A DNA stretch of 64,000 nucleotides from Galeopsis tetrahit (GCA_963675135.1 OY776124.1:727001-791000), one strand, 5' to 3'. Shown: positions 20,681 through 33,800, counted from the first letter of the stretch. The notes: generated from the letters alone by a model not told the origin. Program-made: numbers and translations.

Positions 20681-23600
20681 TCATACATAAAATCTCTTCA
20701 AGTGGCACACGTTCCATGGTCTCAATATCTCTTTCCCTGTCATGTCCTGGAGTTTGTATGCTCTGCCTTTTAGTACCTGTATCACCTTGTACGGACCTTC
20801 CCAATTAGCCTCCATTTTTCCTGTATTTTTCAAGGCATCTGCTCTTCGAAGTACTAAATCTCCAACTTTAAAGGAACGAGGAATCACTCTGCGATCATAG
20901 GCTGCCTTGATCCTGCTTTTATATCTTTCTGCTTTCAGTCTTGCCATCTCTCTTTCTTCCTCTACCAGGTCTAGGGCCTCCCTCATCAGCTCTTCGTTCC
21001 TCTTCTCCTCAAAATACGTAATTCTATGTGATCCTAGCCTGGCCTCGGGAGGTATCACCGCCGCTGCTCCGTACACCAGATAAAAGGGAGATTCCCCTGT
21101 GGCTGTCTTAGGACTGGTCCTATAAGACCAGAGAACATTATCTAGCTCCTTCACCCATCCTCCTCCTACTTTTTGCAATCGCGTTCGGATACCATCTACT
21201 AGGATTCTATTTGTAACTTCCACTTGTCCATTGGCTTGTGGATGGGCCACCGAAATGAATCTCTGTATGATATTCCATCTTTCGCACCACTTTCTCACCT
21301 TCTCCCCATTGAATTGTGTCCCATTGTCAGAGACCAAGATTCTGGGCACTCCAAACCTGCAACAAATATGTCTAGCCAGAAATAGAATTACATTATCTTC
21401 CTCTATCTTGGCCAAGGGTACAGCCTCTACCCACTTACTAAAGTAATCCACGACCACAATAAAAAATTTCCTTCCCCCAGGTTCCAGGGGGAAGGGTCCA
21501 ACTAGATCTATTCCCCATTTGGCGAAGGGACATGGCGAGTACATGGCCCCCATCTCCTCTGCAGGTACTCGTATTAAGGGTCCATTCTTCTGACACTTCT
21601 CGCATTTCTTCATATATTCCCTAGCGTCTCTGATTATATGGGGCCAGTAAAAACCCGCTCTAAATACCTTCTTCGCCATAGTCTGATAACCTTCATGGCT
21701 AGACGCACAACCTTCATGAATATCCTTAATCACTAGCTCTGCTTCTCTTTTCGAAAGGCATTTTAAATAAGGTTGAGCGAAGGACCTCTTGTATAATTGG
21801 TCCCCCAAGATACAATATTTCCTTCTCCAAGCTTTGGCTTCTCTAGACATTGGAGTTACCTGTCCTTTATTCAGCTCTTCCCATATTTCTCTCCTCCAGT
21901 CATCTCCTGCTGTTATTTCTCCGATCAGGGCTTCGGTGGCTAATTGGTCCGCCACTAACAAGGTTACTTTTACGTGTCCCTCGAATTCAGTGGAACTAGC
22001 CAGCTTAGATAGTCCATCTGCTTTTTCATTCTCTTCTCTTGGTACCTGTATTACTTCAAAGGTCTGGAATTTACTCTTTAACTTCTTTACCTGTTCTAGG
22101 TAGGCGATCATCCTTTCATCCTTGGCGAGGTACTCCCCCCTGACATGTTGTAATATCAACTGTGAATCAGAATGCAGGGTGATTTTTTGCGCCCCTAACT
22201 CTGCTGCTATGTTAGCCCCTCTTATCAGGGCTTCATATTCTGCACCATTGTTTGAAGTTGAGAACCGGAACTTGATGGCTACCTATACTTCTTGGCCATC
22301 AGGGTCAACCAATACTATCCCTGCTCCACATCCTACAACAGATGCGGAACCGTCAACATACACCTTCCAGCCTTGTTCTTCCTCCATTCTGGTAGATTCT
22401 TGAATAAAGTCTGCTAAAGCTTGGGCTTTGATGGCCCTCCTTGGTTCATAATCAATATCGTATTCCTGTAATTCCACTGCCCATCTGACCATTCTACCTG
22501 ATAAGTCTGCTCTCCCTAGTGTCTGCTTTAGAGGGAAATTAGTTTGCACCATAACTTTATAGGACAGGAAGTAGGGACGTAATCGCCTAGCCGTTACCAC
22601 CACCGCCAAGGCTGCTTTCTCCACCTCTGAATATCTGATCTCTGCCCCTTGGATGACCTTGCTCACGTAATATATAGGTTGCTGTGTGGAGCCTTCCTCT
22701 TTCATCAGGGCTGTGCTCAAGGAGTGTTCCCCTGCCGAGAGGTATAAGAGCAACACATCTCCCTGAGAAGGCTTCGTCAGCTTCGGAAGTTGTTCAAGGT
22801 GAAGCTTGAGTTCCTCGAAAGCTTTTTGACACTGGTCGTCCCACTCGAACCTCGACCCCTTCCTTAATGTTCTGAAGAAGTGGTGGCTCTTTTCTGCTGA
22901 CCTTGATATGAATCTACTGAGAGCTGCAATCCTACCATTCAGGGTTTGTAATTCCTTCAAATTCCGAGGAGGTTGCATGTCGAGCACCGCCTTCACCTTA
23001 GCAGGGTTAACTTCTATCCCTCTTTGAGTCACCATATATCCCAAGAATTTCCCTGACCCTAATCCAAAAGAACATTTAGCTGGGTTTAGTTTAATACCAT
23101 TTTCTCGGATTACCTGGAATATCTCCTTCAGGTCGTCAATATGTTCCTCTGCTTTGACACTCTTAGCCAGCATATCATCCACGTAAACCTCCATGTTCCT
23201 GCCTATTTGTCCTCGAAACACCGAGTCTACCATCCTTTGATAGGTGGCTCCTGCATTTATTAGTCCAAAAGGCATACGTACATAACCGAAAGTACCACAT
23301 GTCGCTATAAAGCATACCTTTGGTATATCAAGGGGGTTCAACTGGATTTGGTGGTACCCTTGGTATGCGTCCATCATGCTGAGTAATTCAAACCCAGAGG
23401 TGGCATCTACCAATTGGTCGATGCGGGGCAGGGGATAGTGATCCTTTGGGCACGCTTTATTCAGATCTCTAAAGTCAATACACATTCTCCACTTGCCAGC
23501 TCCTTTAGATACTAGCACTGCATTTGACAACCACTCAGGGAACTGCACCCTCTTCACATGTCCTGCACTTAACAGTTTATCAATCTCCTCTTTCACAATG

Positions 23601-26254
23601 AGATTTTTCTCCTTACCAAAGTTCCTTAACTTCTGCTTCACTGGCCTAGCTTTGGGATCCACATTAAGGTAATGCATTGCTATCTTTGGAGGGATACCTG
23701 TCATATCCGTCGCCGTGAAAGCAAAGATATCCGCATTCTCCTGGAGGGCGAGTATCATCTTTCCCTGGAGCTCAGGGTTCATGTGTGTACCTATCCTGGT
23801 TGTGAATCCCTCTTTTCCTGGGTAGAGCTCGATGTTCATTAATTCCTCATCTGCTTTGGCTTTGGGTTGCTCTTGCACTAGTTCACCCACTTTCTGTTTT
23901 TTCAACTCAGGGTCTTCACCCTTAAATCTCTCCATCCCTCGGAATACGGCCCTGTCTGCTATCTTGACCGATTCTACGTAACACTTCCTTGCCTGGTACT
24001 GGTCTCCACATATCTCTCCCACACCCCCCGAGGAAGGGAATTTCATCTTCATGTGGAAGGTGGAAATCACAGCCTGAAAAATATTCAAACTCGGTCTTCC
24101 CATCACCACGTTATATGAAGATGGGACATCCACTATCAGAAACTCTATCACTTGCACACGTCGGTTAGGAGTGGTTCCTAACCCTACCTGTAATAATGCT
24201 GAACCAATGGGTTGAATGGCACCCCCTGAAAATCCGTAGAGGGTTGTCTCCACTGGCCTGAGTTTTATGTTTAATTCCATCTTCTTAAAACACTCTAGGA
24301 ACATGATATCAGCGGAACTCCCCGTGTCTACAAAGATCCTAGCCACATCATATCATGCTATATCCGTAGTAATGACTAGGGCATCATTATGGATTTCTCT
24401 GGGTTCTCCAATGTCTTCTGGTCCAAAATGAATATCGGGAGCTGTTGTCATCTTTCCTATTTCACGACATTCCATGTTCCTTCCACTCTTCAATGACCTG
24501 ACGCTCTGCTTCCTTTGTCTAAAGGAATCCCCGTCAGTGGGGCCGCCCATGATCATGTGAATAGTTCCCCTCTTTTGGGGAGGGGGTGGTTGATCCTCCG
24601 TGCTTTTTCTCTGTTCTCTTCTATTTTCCTCTGGTTTGCCTTCAGGGTCTTTTCTCTTCTGCCCTCTGGGACCTTGTCGATCCCTGAAAATAAATTCCTT
24701 TAGGTGGCCTGCTTGAATCATTCTTTCTATTTCGTCTTTCAGGTGCCAGCATTGGTTCGTGTCGTGACCATAGTCATTATGGAATCTACAGAATCTGTCT
24801 GACTTGGGATTCTGAGGGCCCCTGTTACGTGAGTAGGGGAACTTCATATCGGGATGGTCCCCTGCCACTTCTAAAACCTCTGCCGGCTCGATCCTCAGAG
24901 GGGTATATCTCCTCATCCTTCCCCTGGAGTTCCAGGGCGCAGCTTCCTCTCCTTTTACATTTCCCAGCCCCCTTGCATTCCGGTGTCTTTCTGGACTGGG
25001 CCTCCTCGGCACTATCTCCCTTCTTCGTTCTCCATTACTCATTATTGTCTTGGTTTTCGATCGCTTAGCCTTCCTCACCTCTTCCAGGGTGAGGTATTTC
25101 TCTGCTCTCCTTATTAATTCGTCAAAGGTCCGTACTGGCTTCTTGGCTAGAGACGTAAACAGGTCTCCGTCTCTTAGCCCATTAGTGAGAGCATTGATTT
25201 TGACCTCCGAAGAAGCTGTTGGTACCTCTAAGGCCGCTTGGTTGAACCTTTTCAAGAAAGCCCGAAGACTCTCATTCTCCCATTGTCGCATGTTAAACAA
25301 GGTGAGGGTGGCCCTAGGTTGCCTCATAGCGCTGGCAAATTGGTGCAAGAATAGTTCACTGAACTCCGACCATGAATGGACAGTATCTGGCCCTAGCTGG
25401 GTGAACCATTGTTGTGCCGCTTTAGATAAGGTAGTCAGAAATACTCTGCACTTGACGCCCTCTCCGTATCGGTGCAATAGGGCGGCATTCTCGAACCTCA
25501 TCAAATGCTCGTACGGGTCCGTGGTGCCATCATATTCGAAATTTAAAGATTTAAAATTAGGAGGCAGTTCATCTTGTAAAATATTGGATGAAAATTGATA
25601 ACCAGTAACGTAAGAAGGTTTACTTACGTTGTCAATCATATGCTTCTGCATGTCTTTCATCTCTCTCCGTAAAGCCTGTATTTGGTCACTAACCGCTCCG
25701 TGGTAAGTGTCATCCGTGCTTTCTCCTATCCCTGTATCCAGAATGGTATCACCAGGGATCCTCTCCGTATTCCTCCTGGGAGGGCGATCAAGAACACTTC
25801 TCTTGGCTTGAGAAGGCACTTTTTCTTCCTGATCATGAGGGAATCCTTCATTCTTAGAAGGGACCGGAGCCGAATCGATGACATGTTCTGGGGGATTCTG
25901 CTTCGTTCTTTCATTATTTGGTGGAATGGGTCCAGGAGGGCGAAGTCCACGAGATGCAATTATCCTTTCCACTGCTTGCTCTATCATCCCATCCAATTGA
26001 TCTTGAGAGATAGTAAAGAGTTCTGGTTGGGCATTGGGTTGTGGAGTGTCCTTGTTCGTCCCACTTCCCGAAGCTTCTAAAATACCCGCCGTGTTCCCCT
26101 CCTGGACAGGAGGAATATCTTCCAATGTCGGATTTACAGGTTGTTTCCCTAGATTTCTGTTCACAGGGAAACCCGGTGGGGGTGGAGGAAAGGGAAGAGG
26201 AGTGGAATCTCCCTTCTCCTTAGTCTGCTTCGTCAAATATTGCTCTCCACCCAT
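20681..26254 (-). pseudogene. Inner gag-pol polyprotein with two nonsense codons
   Basis: A single minus-strand frame of 1858 codons is interrupted only by TGA at 24353-24355 and TAG at 22283-22285. Gag (from ATG 26254, 39 nt after the primer-binding site) contains a retrotransposon gag domain and an unusual zinc knuckle of pattern CX2HX4HX4C. Protease has DTGSSADIMF. Reverse transcriptase has FRDLNKACPKDHYPLP and YVDD. A first RNase H domain with LYLSAGEH, lacking the usual first Asp, is followed by a second one (YVDGSASVVGCGAG, NGAEYEAL, HSDSQL). Integrase shows an HHCC finger and D, D, E motifs (GIDLVGPF, VSDNGTQF, NGQVEVTN). The first stop precedes the protease motif; the second lies inside the second RNase H. 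Confidence 0.92.
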
Positions 26255-26292
26255 TTAATATAGAACTTTTCTCACGCCTTAGCTAGAAATGT

Positions 26293-26309
26293 TCCCACAG
26301 ACGGCGCCA
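26293..26309 (-). promoter_or_regulatory. Primer-binding site of inner element
   Basis: On the minus strand TGGCGCCGTCTGTGGGA lies two bases after the 5' LTR. It is the expected tRNA 3'-end complement. An identical site is found in the outer element. The exact primer tRNA is not assigned. Confidence 0.85.
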
Positions 26310-26311
26310 GT

Positions 26312-27012
26312 TGATGCGTCGAAAAAGAACGCCCTTAGATATCAGTCGTTCCTCTACGAGCACTACTAATCACGAACTGAATCACTCGTTTGTCCTTGGC
26401 AATCTTCACGTAAATCTCCTTGAGAATCCGAAAATGACCTGCAAAAGTACACCGGAGGGGGGCTCCGGCGTAGAAGCTCCGACGCTCAAGTCAGAATCGA
26501 TCCTTCGGAGAATCAAAGTGGAATTCCCCTGTATCTTTAGGGAAATTCCGGTGAATAATATGGCGTTTCTTCTTAATTCTCTGTATATTTCGTAAAAAAT
26601 GTATTGATATATGAAAAATGTAATTAAGAATATAGAAATAACCTGCTTATATACCTAGACTCTCTCCCGGGAGAGAGAAAAACTCTTTCTCCCTATATTC
26701 TCGGCCCATTCCTGTAAATCCGGCCCCAAGTCCCTGAGGATTCGGTCCCCCTCCTTGAAGACTGACCCATTCCTTTGACTGAGTTAGAAAAGATTAATCC
26801 GTACCATGCGTTCCCCTTTGGGCCAAATCCCTGGGCCCAAAGGCTATTAATTCCCAAATGTGGGCTAAAGGCCCAATTACTCTAATTTCTCTTCAGGAGC
26901 CCAGGGGTGTATTAATCCAATTCTTCAAGCCTATTGACCCAATTAAGACTATCATATTTTATCCCATTTCCACGTGTCGACTCCTCCGAGAGCGACATAT
27001 TTATCTACATCA
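26312..27012 (-). repeat. 5' LTR of inner element
   Basis: 701 bp, TGATG to CATCA, followed by the GAGGC duplication at 27013-27017. It is the pair of 15854-16554. It should hold the promoter for gag-pol. Confidence 0.95.
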
Positions 27013-27382
27013 GAGGCATTTCTGGAGAGACGTGTTTTATTCTTACTCTGGAGGGGAACTTCGGGAGGGTTCCAATTTCACAAATTTTTCCTGCCCACAG
27101 TTCCGAAAACGTTTCAACTTCCTTGCCTGGGTCCCACACAGTCGCAATTTTCTCTCTCTTGCTAGCTTCCCGAGGAAAAACCTCGATTCTAACCCACCTT
27201 TCTTCATTCACTTCACGCAATCCCCTTCTGAATTTCGTTTTCTCAAAAGTTCCTTTGTTGTTTCCACTTCTCTTCTCAGACGTCTTCTTCTCCAAGTCTC
27301 GCCGTTGCCCTGTCCGACTTCGTTTTCCTCCCAACAAGGTAACCTGGCTATCTTCTCTTCTTTTATTAACACAACTTAGTCA

Positions 27383-29576
27383 ATGTCTCATCCTTCTTCT
27401 CCACCTAGATCTTCCGGTCAAAACCCTTCTGAGTCCATCCCGTTTCCGATGGGGAGCCCTGAGAATAGGATTTCAACCTCTTCCTTACTCGACGATACTC
27501 ATCTAGCCAGTCTTATTCAAGCCCAAGTTTTTCCGCCGGAGTACACCCTCTGAATTCCTCGCTCAACTGAACGCCCTGATATCTCCGAGCCTCGAACCTT
27601 AGCTTTTTTCGAAGCTCAAATTAGGGCGGGTCTTCGATTTCCGGTCCACCTCTATTTGGCCTCCATATCTACTCGCATGCAGATCCCTCTCAATCAATTC
27701 ACCCCGAATGCTATCCGCACTATGATAGGGTTTTATATTCTGGTGGAGGGGAATGGCGGTGAGCCTTCTGCCGAACTATTTCTGAGTCAGCACTCTTACA
27801 AGTTGAACGACGGCTTCTTCTATGTTTGTGGGAGAAGGTCTCGTGTTTGCAAATTCATGACAAAACTCCATGAAGAAGAGTCGTCTTGGAGGGATTATTA
27901 TATTTTTGTAACTAACCCCACTGATTGGTCGTTTCCTCACGAGAGTTGGATATATCATAATCCGGGAATACTCCCTCCTCCTCTGAAAACTTACTCTGTT
28001 TTAAACCACACTGTTATGACTAATCTCAATACTCATGTCCGCTAGTATGATTTTTTTGATGTTCTTGGTATCTGCAAAAATCTCCGCATCCTCTCCCATT
28101 TTGGATTCTGTCCTCAAGATTTCCCCTTAGAACCTCGAGATGGTAAAAAATTCCCTGTTTTTGTCTTTTGTTTTTCGCATGTGGCTATTTCTTTAAATTC
28201 TGAAAATCCCTTGGTTATTTGCAGCAATGAGTTGGTTGACTCATATCTCGCGGGATGCTCCTGCTCTCGGCATAGTGAAGGCCCCTGCATTGGCTGCCCC
28301 CGAAGATCTTCCAAGAGCTCCTCAATCTCCTGCTCCGGCTCTAGAAAGCTTGGAAAAGACCCCAGCTCCAGAGAGTTCTACAAAGGCTCCTCCTCTCTCG
28401 GGCTCTTCTACCCAAGTCCCAGGCTCTGTCTCTAGGAGGACTCGCTCAGCCACCAATGCTTTCTTCTCTGACAGCGGCACTTCTAAAAAGAAGAAGGGAA
28501 AGACTGTTCGAGCTCCGGCTGAGAAAGGAGTTCCCCCTTCTACCTCCTACGAGCCTCTTCAGCGTCTCATCAACCAATGTCCTCCTCCTTCTCACATCGA
28601 GCTCTCCGACAAGCCTCTTCCTGAAGATCAACTGCTCCACGGCGCTCATCTTTTTTCTGAGGTATTTTCCCTTATCTTTATGGCATCTAATTCCTTTATC
28701 TTTTAAACATTGCTTCTTTTCGTCATGCAGTTCGATCTTGTCTATACTAAAATATTCGACCAAGGTATTGAAATGGCTGTTAAGATTGAACTTCTTCGAG
28801 CTGAGGCATCCTCCTTCCAGTCAGCCCTCAAGGGTGTCGCCGCGGAGAAAGACAAAGCTCAAAAGCGGGCTCAAGCTATGGCTGAGGAATTGTCTCTTCT
28901 CCGGGCTCAAGGCAGGCAGGAGGCGGCTAAGATTAAGCATCTGGAGGAAGAAATAGAACGAATGGGAATAGAGATGAGGCAGATGGAGCGCGAACTACCA
29001 GATGTTGGAGTGCAAGCCTACATCAAATCCTTGTTTACCTCTTCCTTAGGTCAAGAATTCTTGGGGACTCTTCATACTCAGTGGCTGTCTAGCTTTTTAA
29101 AGAGCTCAAGCTTCCTATGCGCCATGGGTCCACATATTCCTCATTTCATCGACCATGGCTTCAGCAATGCCGTGGCCGAGCACTCAGCCCCAGGGTTCGA
29201 TGGGACCTACTCTCGTGCTTTCCGCCTGGACCAGCTTGCTACTCCTCCCAAATTCTTAGGGGATCCGGCGGAGAGTGCCGACAGTCCTTGGTGGCTTCCC
29301 GGAATGAGTCAGGCCATTGCCAAATTACAGGCGGCCAAGGTGGGTATGGCTGAGCTAAAGCCTCTAGAGCAGTTGGTCTATCCTTACGCCTTTGCCCCCA
29401 AGACTGTAATAGAAGCAGATGGAAAAAAGGATTTTGAGGCTAGCTTAGGAGATGAAGAGGGCCCAGAGGAGGGCGGAGGATCTAGCAATCATGTTGCTGT
29501 CGGGGAGGCTGCTATCGAAGGAGCTGTGGTCGAGGGAGCTGCTGCTGAGGAGGCTGCTGTTGAAAAAACAGTTTAA
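27383..29576 (+). pseudogene. Antisense accessory gene of outer element, two stops
   Basis: The exon structure matches the inner gene: join(27383..28142, 28225..28661, 28731..29576), GT-AG introns, phases 1 and 0, 681 codons including the stop. In-frame stops at 27551-27553 (TGA) and 28043-28045 (TAG) break exon 1. The N-terminal domain keeps LRFPVHLYL and PLNQFTPNAIRTM. Exon 2 encodes a Pro/Ser/Ala-rich linker with KKKKGK. Exon 3 encodes a coiled coil (28770-29000) and the conserved HFIDHGFSNAVAEH domain, ending in an Ala/Val/Glu-rich tail. The inner element separates this gene from the adjacent LTR. Confidence 0.83.
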
Positions 29577-29994
29577 TATTCGCATTTCCATGGTCATAAC
29601 AAACATTTTACCTTTCTTTTGTTTTGCTACACTCTTTTAATTTCTGCTCATGGTATTTGCTTTCTCATACTCTGTAGGGGACCCCACACTCCTGGATATG
29701 TGGGGGCTTTTTGTAGTAATCGTTCTAGCTTCATACTACTTGTTTGTTGGCATGTCTTTTCTTTTCTGCTTACATGGGCAACCTATAATGGGCAACCTAT
29801 AAGACCAGTAAAGAATATATTGGGGGTGTGCTCTTGGAGGTGTGCTCTTTTTCTCCCCTCCTTATTGATCTCGTAGGTTGCACCATAATCGTCTCTTGGT
29901 TTTATAACCTTCAAAGAATTTTCTCAAGAACTTCAGGGATCACCTCTGGTTTCAGATGACTCGAGGAGGTTTTCCTTGATTTTAGCAAAATCTT
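29577..29994. other. 3' flank of outer antisense gene
   Basis: Between the antisense stop and the tandem array. It includes GGGGACCCCACACTCC near 29678, similar to a stretch after the inner antisense gene (near 19260, GGAGACTCCACACTC). No gene was recognised. Confidence 0.5.
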
Positions 29995-30600
29995 TGTTTT
30001 CTAAGTACCCATCTTGGGTCTTGGTTATGGGGAGATGCTTCCCCGTTCTCCTTGGCCTTTGCGCCTCTACTTGTCTCTCATTTTCGTTTAAAAGATTTTG
30101 ATTCATAAAACCTTTCTTTTCGTTGAGTAACCCTTTTGGGTCTCAAGTATGGTGAGGGCTCTCCGGATCTCCTCGGCCTCTAGGCCTCTGAGTGTCTCTC
30201 ACTCTCATTATTAAAAGATTTTGATTCATAAAATCTTTCTTTTCATTGGGTAACCCTTTTGGGTCTCAATTGGGTAACCCTTTTGGGTCTCAAGTATGAT
30301 GAGGGCTCTCCGGAGCTCCTCGGCCTCTAGGCCTCTGAGTGTCTCTCACTCTCATTCTTAAAAGATTTTGATTCATAAAATCTTTCTCTTCATTGGGTAA
30401 CCCTTTTGGGTCTCAAGTATGGTGAGGGCTCTCCGGAGCTCCTCGGCCTCTAGGCCTCTGAGTGTCTCTCACTCTCATTCTTAAAAGATTTTGATTCATA
30501 AAATATTTCTCTTCATTGGGTAACCCTTTTGGGTCTCAAGTATGGTGAGGGCTCTCCGGAGCTCCTCGGCCTCTAGGCCTCTGAGTGTCTTTCACTCTCA
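29995..30600. repeat. ~123-bp tandem array in outer element
   Basis: Four clear units (markers GTATGGTGAGGGCTCTCC or variant at 30147, 30294, 30417 and 30540) and one diverged unit at about 29995-30120. One unit carries an extra 24-bp duplication of GGGTAACCCTTTTGGGTCTC (30248-30290). Each unit contains GAGTG and CACTC arms around TCTCT. The array takes the same place as the 33-bp array of the inner element but is unrelated in sequence. Confidence 0.92.
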
Positions 30601-30740
30601 TTTTATTATATTTATGCACCATATATTCCAATAAGGTAAAGATAATCAAAACGTGGTAACTCTGTATAATTCTTTTTCAAAAAGGGATAAAGCTTCATTG
30701 ATTAATATCAGTTTTCAACATAGGCCATAGATAACCTACG

Positions 30741-30820
30741 CCGGCCTCATTAAAAACCTCTTTACGAAAAAACCCCAAGGGGGAAACCCATAAAGAGGGA
30801 AAAAGAGCTCCGGTGAAGCT
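30741..30820 (-). promoter_or_regulatory. Conserved foldable element after pol (outer)
   Basis: CCTCTTTA (30757-30764) pairs perfectly with TAAAGAGG (30791-30798) around CCCC-AA-GGGG (30773-30782). Flanking GGCCTCATTAAAAACC and CGGTGAAGC are the same as in the inner element at 20531-20608. The lower stem differs in sequence but remains paired. Confidence 0.68.
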
Positions 30821-30890
30821 ACTAAATACATTAAACAGAATACGAATTAATGCAAAAAATCACAAATGGTCTCAAGACCTTACATTTTCT

Positions 30891-33800
30891 TCAAACGAAG
30901 AACCTCTTCAAATGGCAAACATTCCAAGGTCTGGCTATATCGACTCCTTCCATGCTTTGCAGTCTATAGGCTCCTCCCTTCAGTACCTGTGTGATTTTAT
31001 AAGGCCCCTCCCAGTTGGGCTCTAGTTTTCCGGTATTCTTTAGAGCGTCGGCTCTCCTTAATACCAGGTCCCCCACTCTAAAGGACCTCGGGATCACCCT
31101 TCGGTCATATGCAGCTTTAATTCTGCTCTTGTATCTCTCCGCACGCACTCGAACCATCTCTCTTTCTTCTTCCATTAAATCCAGGGCTTCTCTCATCAAC
31201 CTCTCATTCTGATGTTCTTCAAATTGGGCAATTCGGTGGGACTGCAACACAGCTTCTGGAGGTATCACCGCCGCAGCTCCGTAGACCAGCTGGAAAGGGG
31301 ACTCCCCAGTTGCTGTCTTTGGGCTAGTTCTGTAGGACCATAGCACATTGTCTAATTCGTTCACCCATCCTCCACCTATCTTTGTCAACCTCGTCCGAAT
31401 ACCATCTACTATCGTTCGATTAGTAACTTCTACCTGTTCGTTAGCTTGAGGATGAGCTACGGAGGTAAATCTTTGTATTATGTTTAGTCTTGCGCACCAT
31501 CCTCGTACGTTTTGTCCATTAAACCGTGTCCCATTGTCAGAGACCAATATCCTGGGTACTCCGAATCTGCAGCAAATTTGTTTTCCCAGGAACTTGATCA
31601 CATTCTCCTCATCTATTGTAGCTAGAGGGGCAGCTTCAACCCATTTTCTAAAATAATCTACTGCCACTATAAAAAAATTTCTTCCTCCCGAGGCTGGGGG
31701 GAAGGGCCCCACCAAATCGATTCCCCACTTAGCGAAAGGACACGGGGAACGCATAGCTCCCATCTCTTCTGCAGGAATCCTTATCAAGGGACCATTTTTC
31801 TGACATTTAACACATTTCTTTACGAACTCTTTGGCATCCTTCGTCATGGAGGGCCAATATAATCCGGCCCTTAAGGCTTTCTTCACCACTGTCTTATATC
31901 CTTCATGACTGGTCGCATCTCCTTGATGAATTTCCTTGAGTGTGTACATCGCTTCTCGGGTTGATATGCACCTCAAGTATGGTTGGGTAAATGACCTTTT
32001 GTATAAGTGCCCTCCAATAATACAGTATTTGACCCTAAGAGCTCGAGCCTCTCGGGTGGTAGGGGCATCCGCTTCCTTGGTGAGTTCCGTCCAAATATCT
32101 TTCCTCCAATCATCTCCTCCTTCGATGGAACCAATGGGGTTTCCAAGAGTCTCTCTTTCTGCTACTACCAAGGTCACTGTTCCTTGTCCATCAAACTCTA
32201 TGGAGCTGGCGAGTTTGGAAAGGCCATCAGCCTGCATGTTCTCCTCTCGAGGTACTTGAATCACCTTACAATCTTGGAACTTGCCCATCACTTCTTTATC
32301 CCGCTCCAAGTAAGCAGCAATTCTGCTGTCTTTGGCTGCATACTCTCCATTTACCTGTTGAACAACTAATTGGGAATCGGAGTATAGGATTACCTTTAGA
32401 GCTCCCAATTCGACCGCCATCTCCATTCCTCGGATCAGAGCTTCATATTCTGCTCCATTATTTGAGGTTATGAATTGAAACCTCACTGCAAATTGTAGGT
32501 CCTCTCCTTGGGGACTCACTAGCACTATCCCTGCTCCGCACCCACTCAGAGTTACTGAGCCATCCACATATATCTTCCATCCCTCTGCTTCTTCTGGTTT
32601 GGTAGATTCTTGGATGAAATCAGACAAAGCTTGGGCTTTTATGGCCCTCCGTGGCTCGAAATCCACATCATACTCTTGAAGCTCTATTGCCCATCTCACC
32701 ATCCTTCCCGAGAGGTCTGCTCGGCCGATAACCTTCTCTGTAAGTTCAGGTCCCAATTGGGTGCCTATCTTAGTGGCAAAGCCGAGTTTCCCTGGGAAGA
32801 GCTCCACGTTCATCAGCTCCTCATCTGTTACTCCTTCTACTTTCTTTTTCTTTAACTCAGGGTCGTCTCCTCTCGTCCTCTCCAGGCCCTTGGTTAAAGC
32901 TCTGTCCGCCATCTTTACAGACTCCGCGTAGCACTTCCGTGCTTGATATTGATCTCCTCTCACTTCTCCCACTCCTCCAGCCGTAGGGAATTTCATTTTC
33001 ATATGAAATGTGGAGATGACCGCTTGAAAGAGATTCAGGCTGGGTCTCCCCATTACTACATTGTAGGATGAGGGAATATCCACAATGAGGAACTCCACCA
33101 GGTGAACCTTTCGAACTGGAGCGTCCCCCAATCCTACCTGTAACATCACAGATCCTAAGGGTTGGATGGCCCCTCCGGAGAAACCATATAAGGAGGTGTC
33201 TACGGGCCGCAGCTTCACACTCAGCTCCATCCTTTTGAAGCACTCGAAAAACATAATATCAGCCGAGCTTCCCGTGTCTACAAAGATTCGGGCGACATCA
33301 AACCCAACTATGTCCGTAGTGATCACCAAGGCGTCATTATGATCTTCCTTAATTTCCTTCCTATCCTTCGGCCCAAATTTGATATTGGGCGTCTCTGTCA
33401 TGCGTCCTACTTCTTTTAGTTGACTTCCCTGTTCAGCTTTTAGAGTTCGAACACTCTGTTTTCTCTTTCGGAAGGAATCTCCATTTGCTGGTCCCCCCAC
33501 AATTATGTGGATTACCCCTCTTTTCGGCGGTGGAGGAGGCATATCTTCGGTCACCTCCTTGGATTCCTTTTCTTCCGGCTTCCTTTCATGTTCCTTTCGC
33601 TTCTGCCCCCGAGGGCCCTGTCTGTCCCTAAATATAAATTCCTTCAAATGCCCCGCCTGGATCATCCTTTCAATCTCGTCTTTCAAGTGATAACATTGGT
33701 TTGTGTCATGTCCATACTCATTGTGGAATCTGCAAAATCGATCGGACTTGGGCTTCTGAGGGCCCCGATTCCTGGAATAAGGGAATTTCAAGTCGGGATG

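Larger units (their letters stand above)
15854..27012 (-). mobile_element. Inner Ty3/gypsy element (Tat-like), 11,159 bp
   Basis: Two 701-bp LTRs (15854-16554 and 26312-27012) start TGATG and end CATCA, with the duplication GAGGC at 15849-15853 and 27013-27017. On the minus strand it holds a primer-binding site, gag-pol (26254-20681) with two nonsense codons, a 33-bp tandem array, an intact spliced antisense gene (17077-19176) and a polypurine tract. About 7 of 701 LTR positions differ, fewer than in the outer element, as expected for the later insertion. Two RNase H-like domains and the antisense ORF support Tat-lineage membership. Confidence 0.95.

Noticed and set aside
24515..26258. Plus-strand open frames over inner gag
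   Set aside because: They are shadows of the well-supported minus-strand gag with its gag domain and zinc knuckle.
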